Below the pieces are notes generated by a model that searched no databases, was not told where the DNA came from, and was given only the letters and a program-made list of their open reading frames with translations. This document shows, piece by piece, positions 32,192-42,225 of a stretch of DNA of 64,000 nt (the stretch's first letter is position 1; each line of letters begins with the position of its first letter). Source of the DNA: Tetrapisispora phaffii CBS 4417 (taxonomy: Eukaryota > Ascomycota > Saccharomycetes > Saccharomycetales > Saccharomycetaceae); the NCBI RefSeq assembly GCF_000236905.1, contig NC_016528.1, forward strand, positions 196,001-260,000, read 5' to 3'. Position numbers and translations under genes: made by a program.

Positions 32192-32233
32192 ATGGTATGC
32201 ACTTCCTTCCACACAATAGATAACATAACATAA
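32192..32233 (+). other. upstream ORF, 13 codons plus stop
   Basis: An ATG-initiated frame of 13 codons ends at TAA 17 bases before the IRS4/TAX4-like start codon. It lies downstream of the TATA box, so it is probably within the mRNA leader, where it could lower translation of the main ORF. Its translation is inferred only from position. Confidence 0.4.
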
Positions 32234-32250
32234 CAAAAATATAAATTACA

Positions 32251-34521
32251 ATGGTTATATACCTCAATAAGCAGCGCCGGGCACATCCTGGGATAACGTT
32301 GACGGATACGCAAAAGGACAACTCATTAAGAGCTGCTCAGCTCATGTTTCATAAACATTCAACATTAGAAGATGCAAAAAGACTGCCCGCTATAGCTGTA
32401 CGATCGGGGACTCCTCCTCCCCAGAAAAAGATTAACTACGTTACAAATAAGAACTCTGGGATGAAATATGTGGTCATGAATAGTAAGCCAACTTTAGCAA
32501 AGGTGCCCTCGACGCCGCATTCTACGGGAATCGATGCCAAGAAAGCAGCAATGCAGGCTCAACAAAAGATATCGGAAAATCAAGAAGCTGTTTCTCAAAC
32601 TAAGAACTCTAAATACACGAGTCAGTTGAACTCAACTAGAGCTGCTACTCTAGCACAGAGTTGGTCTGATGAGCAAGAAAGAGAAACGCAAAATAGTTCT
32701 AAGCCCCAATCACCAACTATGAATTCAAAGAAAGCAGCTGCTTTGGCACATATTAATCTAGCTGATATGGAGACAGAATGGGATCTGCCGTTGAACAAAC
32801 AGCTTCCTGCCCTGTTTACACAAGAACCGGATAAAAACCCATATTACAATACATCTAAAAAGGTATCGAATCACTCATACAGAAGCTCGGATGAAAACTT
32901 GAGTATTTTGAGTTCTTCAAAAAACCCCGACAACAAACTTAGAGGCACTGTTACCAGAGCATCGAAAGACAAGTTCTACCTTACAGTACCCACATCAGCA
33001 TTGAAACTAAATGAAAATCAGTATTCTAATAACAGTGGTGCTGAAATGGGTGACAACGAATCCATTAATAGTAACACAAACGAGATTATGTCTATCATGT
33101 CTTCGTCATCTATTATAAACCAGCGTCGTTCCCCATCTCCTGATTTTAATAAAAATGCATTAAATATGGAAGAACAAGATTATAATCCAAGCGTTTACTC
33201 GTCAAATTCAAATATGAAATCATTACTAAAAAATAATTCAATATACTCACTTGTACCAATATCTACTAGTTCAAAAGCACCAAAATTAATTAATAATTGC
33301 GCAACAAATACTTATGGAGCAATAAATAAAAGAAGTGGTGGTAATGTGAAATATGAAGGTACTTTACCAGATCTTATCCCTAATCATTTAAGACAACATT
33401 CCAAAGTAGAGAAACTGAAAAATAAATTTTTCAAGAGTCATGAAGGTTACAATACTGCTCACTCAACCACTGATCTCCGAAAATCAATGAGTGTTACTTC
33501 ATTCGACAGTAATTTGCATGTTCCAAGTTATTTAAGTCTTAATAACATAGTTGAAGATCCAACCGGAAAAGAAATTATCAGAACTAATCAGAACACTAAG
33601 TTGAAAACAACCATGAGACGTGATAATGAATCTGATAATGAGAATGTTAATAGAAATGGTGTGTATGGTAATCCCAACAAAAATAAATCATTCGATGAAT
33701 TTGGAAATCCGATCAATCCCACGATGCATGACTACGATTTTGATTCTAGTGATGAATTTAGTGAATATGACAATGCTTCGGGATCTGATAACAATGACAA
33801 AATTTACAAAAAGAAAATGAAACGTAGAGAACGTCTAAAGAGTAAATTCAAAAAGACTACAGCTGTAATTCCGTATGGCCATCACCATAGTAATAGCAGC
33901 CACCATTATTTATCTCATATAACCAATAATGATACTAGTACTGGAAATAATCATTTCAAAGGGTTCAATGAAGATAAGCCATGGAAATCGCATAATGATT
34001 CATATTACATCACAGAGCAAGAAAGAAAAAGGTACGAGGGGATGTGGGTAAGTAACAGGTTTCTTTACCTCGAGTTATTACCTTGGTGGGGTTATCTCAC
34101 GGGTAACGAGACAGAACAAAGCACTATCGGTAGTAACCCCATATTGGCAAAATTGAAATTCAATATTAAGGGACTACCCGATGACGGTCTGATGCTGAAT
34201 TTAGTCGCACAAGATATATGGCTCAGATCTTGTTTACCAAACGACATATTGATGAACATCTATGACCTTGTAGATTTGAGAAATGACGGAACGCTTGATA
34301 GAAAATCGTTTATTGTTGGGATGTGGCTAATCGATCAATGTCTATACGGAAGAAAATTACCTAAATCCATAGATCAAACTATTTGGGATAGTATTGATAA
34401 GTATATGGTTAATGCGTTAACTTCTGGTTCGACGATAAAAGCAATCAAGAAAAATAAGAAAAAACTAATTAAGAAAGAAATCAAGTATATCAAGAAGGAA
34501 ATGAAGAGCATCCATATATAA
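32251..34521 (+). CDS. IRS4/TAX4: EH-domain protein, Irs4/Tax4 type
   Basis: This 756-residue homologue of Irs4/Tax4 belongs to a pair of EH-domain proteins that bind and activate the 5-phosphatase Inp51, lowering PI(4,5)P2. They also affect cell-wall signalling and autophagy. The N-terminal part is Ser/Asn-rich with short repeats of SKKAAALA type (near residues 92 and 168) and is probably disordered. The C-terminal EH domain covers about residues 585-705: ITEQERKRYEGMWVSNR, then SCLPNDILMNIYDLVDLRND, where the EF-hand-like loop DLRNDGTLDRKSF is visible, then VGMWLIDQCLYGRKLP. A Lys-rich tail follows. S. cerevisiae Irs4 and Tax4 are about 615 and 604 residues, so the linker is longer here. 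The two are duplication paralogues and cannot be told apart here. Confidence 0.88.
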   Translation: MVIYLNKQRRAHPGITLTDTQKDNSLRAAQLMFHKHSTLEDAKRLPAIAVRSGTPPPQKKINYVTNKNSGMKYVVMNSKPTLAKVPSTPHSTGIDAKKAAMQAQQKISENQEAVSQTKNSKYTSQLNSTRAATLAQSWSDEQERETQNSSKPQSPTMNSKKAAALAHINLADMETEWDLPLNKQLPALFTQEPDKNPYYNTSKKVSNHSYRSSDENLSILSSSKNPDNKLRGTVTRASKDKFYLTVPTSALKLNENQYSNNSGAEMGDNESINSNTNEIMSIMSSSSIINQRRSPSPDFNKNALNMEEQDYNPSVYSSNSNMKSLLKNNSIYSLVPISTSSKAPKLINNCATNTYGAINKRSGGNVKYEGTLPDLIPNHLRQHSKVEKLKNKFFKSHEGYNTAHSTTDLRKSMSVTSFDSNLHVPSYLSLNNIVEDPTGKEIIRTNQNTKLKTTMRRDNESDNENVNRNGVYGNPNKNKSFDEFGNPINPTMHDYDFDSSDEFSEYDNASGSDNNDKIYKKKMKRRERLKSKFKKTTAVIPYGHHHSNSSHHYLSHITNNDTSTGNNHFKGFNEDKPWKSHNDSYYITEQERKRYEGMWVSNRFLYLELLPWWGYLTGNETEQSTIGSNPILAKLKFNIKGLPDDGLMLNLVAQDIWLRSCLPNDILMNIYDLVDLRNDGTLDRKSFIVGMWLIDQCLYGRKLPKSIDQTIWDSIDKYMVNALTSGSTIKAIKKNKKKLIKKEIKYIKKEMKSIHI

Positions 34522-35562
34522 TAGACGAACCGTAGAAAGAAAACATTAAACACCAGTGATAGAAACATTTTCAGCATTAAATAGTAATTTATAACCACGA
34601 TCGTAAAAATTAATACATAAACCAATTACTAACTGGAGGGCAACGCACGAATGTGCTTGTATGCTGTTGAATCTTACCTTTGTGGCCAGAAATATCTTGA
34701 ACTAATACGGAGCACCACACGATGCAATCGTCACTGTGTTCTGGGAGGGATAGCCATAAGTGGCCATCGAGTATCTAGTAAATATTCTACGAAGTTGTCG
34801 AAGTTGTATTAAAATATTAAACCAATTTTTCAGACTCCCGACCAGGACTCGAACTGCTGACCTCACACGAACAACAGGCCTTCTAACAAGTTCGAAAAGG
34901 GAGACGAAAAAGGGAAAATGCTCAGAAAACGCCGTGCGACTGCCCGGAATATATCTTCCGAGAACTGAAGAACGCTCGTATATGTGAGAGCGGGCCCGTT
35001 AGCACAGAACCACCCGCAGCTCTGAAGGAAAACAAGCAAGCGATACGTATGGGAAAGCCCTGCGACCTTATTTTTTGCGGGCAATATGCAATGAGAGCGA
35101 AAAAATATTGGAAAACTGAAAAATTGGAAAAAACGGGCAAGATTATATATTGAGATAATACAGTGTGCTTCTATTTCATATGATGATGATTGAACTTAAT
35201 TGATGGACTTATTTATACAAGAAGTTCGTTTTATAAGTCTTCATAATTATCTAATAGATCAATTGAATTGTTCGTTCACAAGAGTCCTTTTTGTTTATTC
35301 AGGGGAGAAAATTGCTGGAAACAGATATATATATATATATAGTTACCACTTCTTTACGGTTTGATTTGACTTGATTTTGTTAAGCGTTATTATTTGTTGT
35401 GCTTTTTATAAAATTTCTACGATTTTAGGTTGTTAATTTTATTTGAACTATTGAGAAGTTCAAAGTGATATTAGTGACTTCAATCGATATTTTTGTTTGT
35501 TCTTTGAAATTGCTGTTTTTTTGGGTTTTGAAGTAGCTGGTGTTGGATAAAAATTAGAAAAA
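34522..35562. other. spacer IRS4/TAX4-like to IML2-like
   Basis: This 1.04-kb gap between genes on the same strand has no convincing ORF. The section 34630-35090 is noticeably richer in G+C than its flanks. It contains a tRNA-like B-box and small hairpins (arms 34945-34949/34956-34960 and 34973-34977/34988-34992). A TA dinucleotide run lies near 35323-35341. Confidence 0.5.
34835..34904 (-). other. possible tRNA relic or B-box (TFIIIC) site
   Basis: On the minus strand, AGTTCGAGTCC matches the Pol III B-box consensus GGTTCGANTCC at all but the first base. The 3' half has correct tRNA spacing: 19 bases from T54 to the end of an acceptor arm. Five outer acceptor pairs, CTCCC with GGGAG, can form. 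However, the T-stem does not pair, no GG is present in the D-loop and no anticodon stem of five pairs forms. It is not a functional tRNA by eye. A decayed tRNA gene, an isolated TFIIIC-type site or chance are all possible. Confidence 0.25.
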
Positions 35563-37929
35563 ATGTTTAGGGGTGTTTTGGGTGCATTAACTGGTAATAG
35601 AGGCCAGGTCACTTTAACCCAAGAGGAGAAAGTCAGGAGAGTTTTGAAACAGGCTCATGATTTTGAAATTGCTTTGAAGGCGATGGATTACGTCTTGGAT
35701 GACAGAGCTGATGAAGGTTTAAGTTTGCTTGCTAATGGGGAATCTGATATTGAGAAACGATTAGGAGGGGACGAATCAGCCGAAGTAAATCCAAACGATA
35801 AGACTATTGGAGTCTTGGCTAAAGGTGTTATTGAATTCTTAGAGGCAACTTTGGGTTTTGAAGCTGAAGAAATGAAGAAAGCTTCTGCAACATTGGCCGA
35901 AGCAGAAAATTTATCGTTGAAGAGTAGACAATTCGCCCAAAAGATGGATTTAAGAAGTAGTTCGATTTATCCACCTGGTACTGTTTATGCAGTTACCTAC
36001 ACAGAGTCTTGTTTGTTACACGCTCTGTTAATGATTTTTAGTGAAAGTGTTCTTGAAGGTGCCAAAGCACTACTGAAGTTAAGAAAAGCTTACTACATGT
36101 TGCAAGAAATTTTTCAGGCCATAAAAAAGGCAGAGAAATTACAAAAATCTGCAGATAAACCATCACGTTCAAGATTGGGCAGTTTGAGAGCAAAACATAA
36201 TAGCAGCAGTAGCGCTAGAGCATCAGCAGCCGGTACAGGCAGTCCAAGAGTGAAAAGTGGTAGTGTTAGTAGTGCAAGATCATCTGCTAGTTATAAAAAT
36301 GCTACAAACGATTCAGATGCAAGCTTTATTAGTGGCACATCCCATTTCACGTCTTCTGATATTCCATATGAACTGAATGAAAACGAAAAAGTTGATCATG
36401 ATTTACTGGAATTTGCTGAAGAAGTTCATAAAATGAGAATCAAGAGATTGACAGGTGCTCACATTGGTAACTCCCCAGCAATTAACAGATTGAGAACTGA
36501 TTTAGGTTTAGATAGTTCCAAAGTTTTGCCAGAAGGTAAGGAGTCTGAAGCATATGATACATTAACTGAATTAGATCTATCCCAAGCTACCATTGACGAG
36601 TTTATCCACTCTGGTGTTAATTTATGTTACGGTATACTTCAGGTTGTTTTATCTTTGTTGCCATCAAACATCGGTGCAGTTTTGTCCATTGTTGGTTTCC
36701 GTGGTTCACGTGAAGATGGTTTGAGATTAGTTTGGAGATCCACCAAGCAGAGAAATATTCATGGCTGTATCGGTCTATTGGGTTTGATGTTTTATTATGA
36801 CGGCCCATTTCAATTTACTGATGACGACTTTGATATTCCTGTAGCTAAAGAATCAACATCCTTGATGAAAACTGAAACTAACAGTACTATCAGAAGTGAA
36901 AGTGATATGGATGGCCCTACTCTGTTGCATCCCGGTAAAATTCTAGAAAATGCTCTATTACAGTCTAGAGCATTATTCCCAAATAGTGCATTATGGCTTT
37001 TGAATGAATCTACTATGTTAGCTGGTAAAGGTCGTCTATATGATGCAGTAACATTAATGGATTCCATTGATGCTGATCAAATCAGAATGAGGCAAGTAAA
37101 ATCACTAATGATTTTTAACAGAGCAATTTTATTAGTTCATTTGCACGAATATGAAAGAGCCGCTACAGATTTATTATCTTTAATCAATATTAGCGGTTGG
37201 TCTCATGCTTTATATTATTATTTTGCAGGTTGTTGTTACTTAGAGATTTATAGAATGCATCAAATGGGAATAAAAGAGGTTGAAGATGCAGCTAAATTTA
37301 AAAATCTAGCTTATAAATATATTTTTGATTCACCAATAAAAGATGGTAAGGGTTTCAAATCCAAACCATTACCATTAGATAAATTTATGATGAGAAAAGT
37401 TTCACAATTTGAAGCAACCAAACTCAGATTGAATTTAGAAGATCCTCTGGATGCTATTGGTACTTCACCAGTTCGTGAACTACAATATTTCTACAATGGT
37501 TATAATAGGATGACCAAAGAGCATTTGGGAATAACTTATAAGATGTTGACAGAGTACCATAACCCTGCCGTTGATGAACATAATGAAGACCAAGAATTGA
37601 TTAAAAACTTACTTGTATCTCTAACTTTGAGAAGATTAGGAAACGTTGAAGAAGGTTTTACTATTTTAGATAAAGCTGTTATACCACATTTCTTTTCAGT
37701 AATTAATGGCAAAACTAAATATGTAAAAAAGACAGAAGATCCATGGTTGTACCCAACTGCATTGTATGAACGTGCTTTATTCACATGGAAGCTTAAAGAA
37801 ATGGATGGTTTGAAAGAAGCCAGAGAGTGGTTGCTTCGAGCACAGGGATATGCCGATGATTATGAATTAAGTTCCCGTGTTGAAATGAAAATCAAAGCTG
37901 CTCTTGATAGAGTAGAACATTCATTATAA
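35563..37929 (+). CDS. IML2: Iml2/YKR018C family protein (inclusion-body/lipid-droplet)
   Basis: This 788-residue protein of the fungal Iml2/YKR018C family has a TPR-like helical architecture. In S. cerevisiae Iml2 helps clear protein inclusion bodies together with lipid droplets. The start [18 protein letters not shown] and the block [20 protein letters not shown] are diagnostic. A Ser-rich low-complexity linker occupies about residues 205-265. The conserved second half includes [35 protein letters not shown], and repeat helices such as [20 protein letters not shown] and [21 protein letters not shown]. cerevisiae relatives are about 725-731 residues. IML2 and YKR018C are duplication paralogues, so the symbol denotes the family. 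Confidence 0.9.
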   Translation: MFRGVLGALTGNRGQVTLTQEEKVRRVLKQAHDFEIALKAMDYVLDDRADEGLSLLANGESDIEKRLGGDESAEVNPNDKTIGVLAKGVIEFLEATLGFEAEEMKKASATLAEAENLSLKSRQFAQKMDLRSSSIYPPGTVYAVTYTESCLLHALLMIFSESVLEGAKALLKLRKAYYMLQEIFQAIKKAEKLQKSADKPSRSRLGSLRAKHNSSSSARASAAGTGSPRVKSGSVSSARSSASYKNATNDSDASFISGTSHFTSSDIPYELNENEKVDHDLLEFAEEVHKMRIKRLTGAHIGNSPAINRLRTDLGLDSSKVLPEGKESEAYDTLTELDLSQATIDEFIHSGVNLCYGILQVVLSLLPSNIGAVLSIVGFRGSREDGLRLVWRSTKQRNIHGCIGLLGLMFYYDGPFQFTDDDFDIPVAKESTSLMKTETNSTIRSESDMDGPTLLHPGKILENALLQSRALFPNSALWLLNESTMLAGKGRLYDAVTLMDSIDADQIRMRQVKSLMIFNRAILLVHLHEYERAATDLLSLINISGWSHALYYYFAGCCYLEIYRMHQMGIKEVEDAAKFKNLAYKYIFDSPIKDGKGFKSKPLPLDKFMMRKVSQFEATKLRLNLEDPLDAIGTSPVRELQYFYNGYNRMTKEHLGITYKMLTEYHNPAVDEHNEDQELIKNLLVSLTLRRLGNVEEGFTILDKAVIPHFFSVINGKTKYVKKTEDPWLYPTALYERALFTWKLKEMDGLKEAREWLLRAQGYADDYELSSRVEMKIKAALDRVEHSL

Positions 37930-38444
37930 TATGAGTTATGAGAAATGAGAAAGTTAAATACAGATCTAATCAATTTGATTAGTATTTCCTTTGTATAGAG
38001 AAAGTATTCTTTATTTATTTGTTGATATTTACATATAAAAAAATATTCTGACTAAAGTTTATAGAAAATGATGCCATCACTTTATTAATTCAGAATTGGA
38101 TTAAGATATAGATTAATTTCATGATTCTTTTGCATTCTTAAGAAATAATATATGTATATATATATGTGTGTGTGTGTGTCTTAATACTCTGTTTAAATTT
38201 TATTTTATTCACATCGATTGATCTCTGTTGCTTGCGACATAATTTGACCTTTCTTATGTTAGCGCGTGGGGGCTGGAGGTACTAACATAAATTTTAAGAG
38301 TACAGCAAATTCCAAAAGTTCAAGATAAATAGATTAGAACTTATAAATTAAGAAGTTCGTATGATTTTTTAAATACCCAAAACAGCCAGTACCTTTCTGT
38401 TCTAAGTGTTTTATATTAATTAACCATACAAAAATTAAATAGTC
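37930..38444. other. spacer IML2-like to HEL1
   Basis: This 515-base spacer contains a TA run passing into a TG run (38151-38179). A G-rich patch near 38263-38278 is followed by TACTAAC (38279-38285). No GTATGT donor lies upstream, so no intron is called. Confidence 0.5.
38165..38179. repeat. TG dinucleotide microsatellite
   Basis: Seven and a half TG units directly follow a TA-rich run (38151-38164) in the IML2/HEL1 spacer. Confidence 0.85.
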
Positions 38445-40070
38445 ATGGCTAATGATGAAGACTACCAGTATAGTTCCAGTGACGATGACTTTCCAGAACA
38501 ACAGTATTATGAACCGTTAGAGCATAGAGATATCACAAATAACATATTAGATGACTATGAATATTTAAATTATGATACTGATTCCCTAGAAAGTTTCAAT
38601 TCTGATGTCGATATAGTAGATGGTATGGCAGTGTCTCATGTGACAAATCCAAACAAGAAGAGATCTATTGAAGGAGCAATGGTAAATTTGAAATATGAAT
38701 GTTTTACAACACAAGATATATTTAATAATATGTTAGAAAAAGTAGATAGATTACAGCCCATGTTTTCAATACCCAGGGAAGATATTATCCTTCTGTTGCA
38801 GAAATATGGATGGGATGAAGATCGTTTACTTGAAGATTGGACAAATAAAATGGATGGACTCTTAATTGAGGCAGGGATACATATTAATAATGAACAAAAA
38901 GAATTACCTAAATCACAGCGTGGAATAAGTAATAGAGATTTCTTCACCTGCCCAATATGTTGTGAAGACCAAATTAAAGAAACTTATTCCTTGGAGTGTG
39001 GACACGAATATTGTATTTCATGTTATCGTCACTATATTGAGGATAGATTAAACAAAGGCAATATAATAACATGCATGTCATGCTCATTAGCATTGAAAAA
39101 TACAGATATTGATGAATTGATGAATGGACCATCCAGTGAGAAGTTGATGCATTCATCTATTAAAAGTTTTGTACAAAAACATAATGAAAATTATAGATGG
39201 TGCCCTTTTACAGATTGCAAATGTATCGTTCATATTCAAGATACAACTGAATTTGTTGAATATATCAGATTACATTATTCTCCGTATGTATTATGTAACG
39301 AGTCACATAGATTCTGCTTTTCGTGTAGTTTCGAAATGCACTCTCCTGCAGATTGCGAAATAACATCTTCATGGATAAAGAAAGCTAAAAAGGAATCAGA
39401 TAATTTAAATTGGGTTTTGTCACATACAAAAGAGTGTCCAAAATGTTCGGTTAATATAGAAAAGAATGGTGGATGTAATCATATGATATGTTCTAGCTGT
39501 AAATATGAGTTCTGCTGGATTTGTAACAGTGATTGGAAACCTCATGGTAGCAGTTTTTATCAATGTACCATGTATAACAATGACGAATTAAAAACTCAGA
39601 CAGTTATTGAAGATGTTAGTAAAACATTGAAGAGATATACTTTTTTCTATAGAATGTTTAATGAACATGAAGTATCGGCTAAATTGGATTGGCAATTGGG
39701 ACAGACAGTTGGTAACAAAATTAAAAGTTTGCAAGAAAAAATGGGTGTGTCATGGATAGAGGGACAATTTTTAACAGAGAGTTTAAAAATATTGAATGAA
39801 GGTCGTACAGCATTAAAATGGTCATTTGCAGTGGTTTTTTACTCGGACTCTTCTCACAATTTAACAAAAATATTTGTGGATAATCAGGCATTATTAGCAA
39901 ACTCTGTTGAGGATTTATCCGCTTTATTACAGATCAAATCTCCAGAAACAATAATGGAAAAGAAAGTTGAATTTTATAATAAAGCAGGATACGTGGAAAA
40001 TAGAACGTATGCTCTTATGGAATGTGGAAGAGAATTGATAAGCAAGGGAATAGTGAAGATTACTAATTGA
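38445..40070 (+). CDS. HEL1: RBR-type E3 ubiquitin ligase (Ariadne-like)
   Basis: This 541-residue RING-between-RING ligase is orthologous to Hel1 (YKR017C), implicated in histone turnover. An acidic N-terminus leads to a UBA-like segment (about residues 95-150). RING1 follows at about 167-220, with CPICCEDQIKETYSLECGHE and further Cys pairs. The IBR domain lies around 235-310 (WCPFTDCKCIVHIQDTTEFV through CFSCSFEMHSPADC). RING2 starts at about residue 327 with CPKCSVNIEKNGGCNHMIC. By homology to HHARI and Parkin the catalytic thioester cysteine is C344 in GGCNHMIC, and it is present. A helical Ariadne C-terminal domain follows to the end. Length matches S. cerevisiae (551). It is convergent with ARP4, 79 bases apart. 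Confidence 0.94.
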   Translation: MANDEDYQYSSSDDDFPEQQYYEPLEHRDITNNILDDYEYLNYDTDSLESFNSDVDIVDGMAVSHVTNPNKKRSIEGAMVNLKYECFTTQDIFNNMLEKVDRLQPMFSIPREDIILLLQKYGWDEDRLLEDWTNKMDGLLIEAGIHINNEQKELPKSQRGISNRDFFTCPICCEDQIKETYSLECGHEYCISCYRHYIEDRLNKGNIITCMSCSLALKNTDIDELMNGPSSEKLMHSSIKSFVQKHNENYRWCPFTDCKCIVHIQDTTEFVEYIRLHYSPYVLCNESHRFCFSCSFEMHSPADCEITSSWIKKAKKESDNLNWVLSHTKECPKCSVNIEKNGGCNHMICSSCKYEFCWICNSDWKPHGSSFYQCTMYNNDELKTQTVIEDVSKTLKRYTFFYRMFNEHEVSAKLDWQLGQTVGNKIKSLQEKMGVSWIEGQFLTESLKILNEGRTALKWSFAVVFYSDSSHNLTKIFVDNQALLANSVEDLSALLQIKSPETIMEKKVEFYNKAGYVENRTYALMECGRELISKGIVKITN

Positions 40071-40149
40071 TTATACATTTATTTATATATAGACCATGCA
40101 TTCTGCCCATTTATAAATTATTTAATCATGTTTAATATATTTTAATAGT

Positions 40150-41661
40150 TTATCTAAATCTGTCAGTTAATAGTCTGTCTGCCCCTATTTCTTCGTATTC
40201 TTGTTTACCAACCCATAATTGATGAAAAGTACCCAGACTTGATAATATGCTTCCACCTAACCATGATTGATATTGTCTTTCCCTTGTTTGACCATTTGCC
40301 AACACTCTAAATTTTAATGCTGGTAATCTTTTGTTTAACTCTAGTAAAATTCTATCACTCAAACCGGGTATACATGATGTACCACCGGTTAAGACAACAT
40401 TATGTGCTAAAGAAGTACGTAAATCAACATCAGCTGCGTTTATCGATGATTCTATTAAATCAACTATACCTGGTATTATCTTTTCCTTTTCTTCTCCTTC
40501 ATTCCCAATTGGTCTTTTACCATTATCATTGGTATCTTCAGATGGTGTTGCGTTATCTACGGCAGGAGTTAGTTCCTCTGTGGCTTCTTTATCTGTTTTA
40601 ACTGTACCAGCTGGTTTATTTCTCTTCAAAGGAATATAGTCATTATGCCATGTTTCAACAATCCCATCTTTAGAGGTATTCCAATCAACTGGAATATCAT
40701 TTTCTTTTGGAATAAACAGTTGTTCACCGAAACCGTATATGGTTTCATTGTCGAATACTATATCTTCATTCCATAATGTTTCATATTTTCTCTTGGACAT
40801 TTTTTCTAGTTCAGGTTTATATTTCTCTAAACTAGAATTTGGAGAAACACGGCAAAGAGCTTCCTTAATTTCTTGATAAATACCACGATCATTTGCATAT
40901 GTTTTCAAGGAGTCATGAATTGGGAAATCAAATGTTTTTTTAACTAAAGTTGGCTTTCTTTGTTTGATTTCGAATAATGGTACAATTTCTCTTGGTTTCA
41001 AAAAATCATTGATCAAGACATTTAAATATTTACCAGAAATCACATTTCTCCTTGTACTTTTAGAAAATGTCATACCATCCACAACTGGACTGACGCTGAT
41101 TATATCATGACCAATGTCAACGACTAAACAATTTGATCTACCCGCAGCAAATGATACACAAGTTGGGGTAGCAGAAAGATAGCAAGCTTCAAACCCCATG
41201 CCTTCAAGCAGGACTTCTAAAGATTTTTTTCTATTTTCTACAGTATTCCAAATTGGTTCAGTTAATAATGCAGGGACACCTTCATTTGATTTCAAAAATA
41301 ATTCATTTTCTAAAGCCCATGACCATTGTTCCTGTGCAGCATCCCAATCCACAACTTCACCATTTTGAACAATTGGTTTGATCTCGTAGTTAGCTCTTGG
41401 ATAGCCAACAGATTGTTCATTAAATACTTTTCTTATCTTAATCTTACTAGCATTCTCAGTATTATTAGCTGCAGATTCGTCTGGTTTGTTATGGTCGGCT
41501 TGTTGGTCTTCTATTTCTGTTATCGCACCATAACATGATGGAAGAATAGATTGCGGATAGTCCGAACCAGAAAAGCCAATATTTGTAGTAAAGGAACCCG
41601 GATCGATGACAACAGCACAAATTTCATCACCACCATATACTTGATTTGATGAGCTCGACAT
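40150..41661 (-). CDS. ARP4: actin-related protein Arp4, chromatin complexes
   Basis: This 503-residue nuclear actin-related protein is a shared subunit of the NuA4 acetyltransferase and the SWR1 and INO80 remodellers. The actin fold is clear: N-terminal phosphate loop AVVIDPGSFTTNIGFSGSDYPQ, the block LVVDIGHDIISVSPVVDG (second phosphate-binding loop), and the C-terminal adenosine loop NVVLTGGTSCIPGLSDRIL. QSWLGGSILSSLGTFHQLWV corresponds to the actin C-terminal helices. Arp4-type insertions are present, including a Thr/Glu/Asn-rich insert around residues 355-390, and explain why it is longer than actin (375). S. cerevisiae Arp4 has 489 residues. It shares the HEL1/ARP4 convergent arrangement, and its promoter lies in 41662-42225. 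Confidence 0.96.
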   Translation of the reverse strand: MSSSSNQVYGGDEICAVVIDPGSFTTNIGFSGSDYPQSILPSCYGAITEIEDQQADHNKPDESAANNTENASKIKIRKVFNEQSVGYPRANYEIKPIVQNGEVVDWDAAQEQWSWALENELFLKSNEGVPALLTEPIWNTVENRKKSLEVLLEGMGFEACYLSATPTCVSFAAGRSNCLVVDIGHDIISVSPVVDGMTFSKSTRRNVISGKYLNVLINDFLKPREIVPLFEIKQRKPTLVKKTFDFPIHDSLKTYANDRGIYQEIKEALCRVSPNSSLEKYKPELEKMSKRKYETLWNEDIVFDNETIYGFGEQLFIPKENDIPVDWNTSKDGIVETWHNDYIPLKRNKPAGTVKTDKEATEELTPAVDNATPSEDTNDNGKRPIGNEGEEKEKIIPGIVDLIESSINAADVDLRTSLAHNVVLTGGTSCIPGLSDRILLELNKRLPALKFRVLANGQTRERQYQSWLGGSILSSLGTFHQLWVGKQEYEEIGADRLLTDRFR

Positions 41662-42225
41662 TATTCAGGGTTTAAATTAATCGCTGGTAGATGTAGTCTA
41701 ACTTTTGGTCAACAAGCGCAATTTACTATGGTTTCACTTTGAACCGGTAGCCGTTTAATTGTAAGACAAAAGCCAGTCAATTATGTGAATCTCCTCTTAT
41801 TAAATAGCTATCTATATTCACTTACTTGATTCTTAATTACAGTTGTTGTGCTTAAGATGTTTTAAAAAATATTCAATCCATTTTTTGTTTGTATTTTTTC
41901 ACTTTTTTGAAAATTCGAAAAAATAAGAATAAGATGTAATATGCTAACCAGAGAATATGCAAGTGGCATATACGTTATTAAAGATAAGATTAAACAAATA
42001 AGTTCATACATATACTTATGAAATGAATTATTTTCTTTTATAATATGATATTGATTATTTAAAGATTTCTGAGTACAAATTAGTATAAGAATAATGTTAG
42101 AGTTTATCATTAAAAATATTTTGATTTTCAGCATGATGGCTTCTTTTCACCAAATTATTTTTATATTAAAATAAAGAGATTTAGGAGCTCTTGTTTTTTA
42201 TGTATGGTTCATGCCTTGGTGTGAA
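41662..42225. other. ARP4 promoter / MIC60 3' flank
   Basis: This 564-base, very AT-rich spacer holds an ATG-initiated 90-codon minus-strand frame (41862-42134). It is hydrophobic and dominated by Ile, Leu, Asn and Lys, as expected from random AT-rich sequence. I do not call it a gene. Confidence 0.5.

Larger units (their letters stand above)
30735..32250. other. divergent promoter region ALY / IRS4-TAX4
   Basis: This 1.5-kb gap lies between head-to-head genes. It contains a perfect 14-bp hairpin (31118-31150), a relatively GC-richer segment (about 31150-31600), an 8-bp inverted repeat (31886-31903), a TATA box and a short upstream ORF before the IRS4/TAX4-like gene. An open frame of 111 codons on the minus strand (31144-31479) shows no recognisable protein features and I do not call it a gene. 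Confidence 0.5.

Noticed and set aside
38141..38320. Possible 5' UTR intron of HEL1 (TACTAAC at 38279 followed by AG)
   Set aside because: No GTATGT or close variant lies upstream between the IML2 stop and the branch-like site, and HEL1 has no intron in S. cerevisiae as far as I know.
41862..42134. 90-codon hydrophobic minus-strand frame in the ARP4 promoter
   Set aside because: The composition (Ile, Leu, Asn, Lys) is what random AT-rich DNA encodes, and it lies in the only promoter space available to ARP4.
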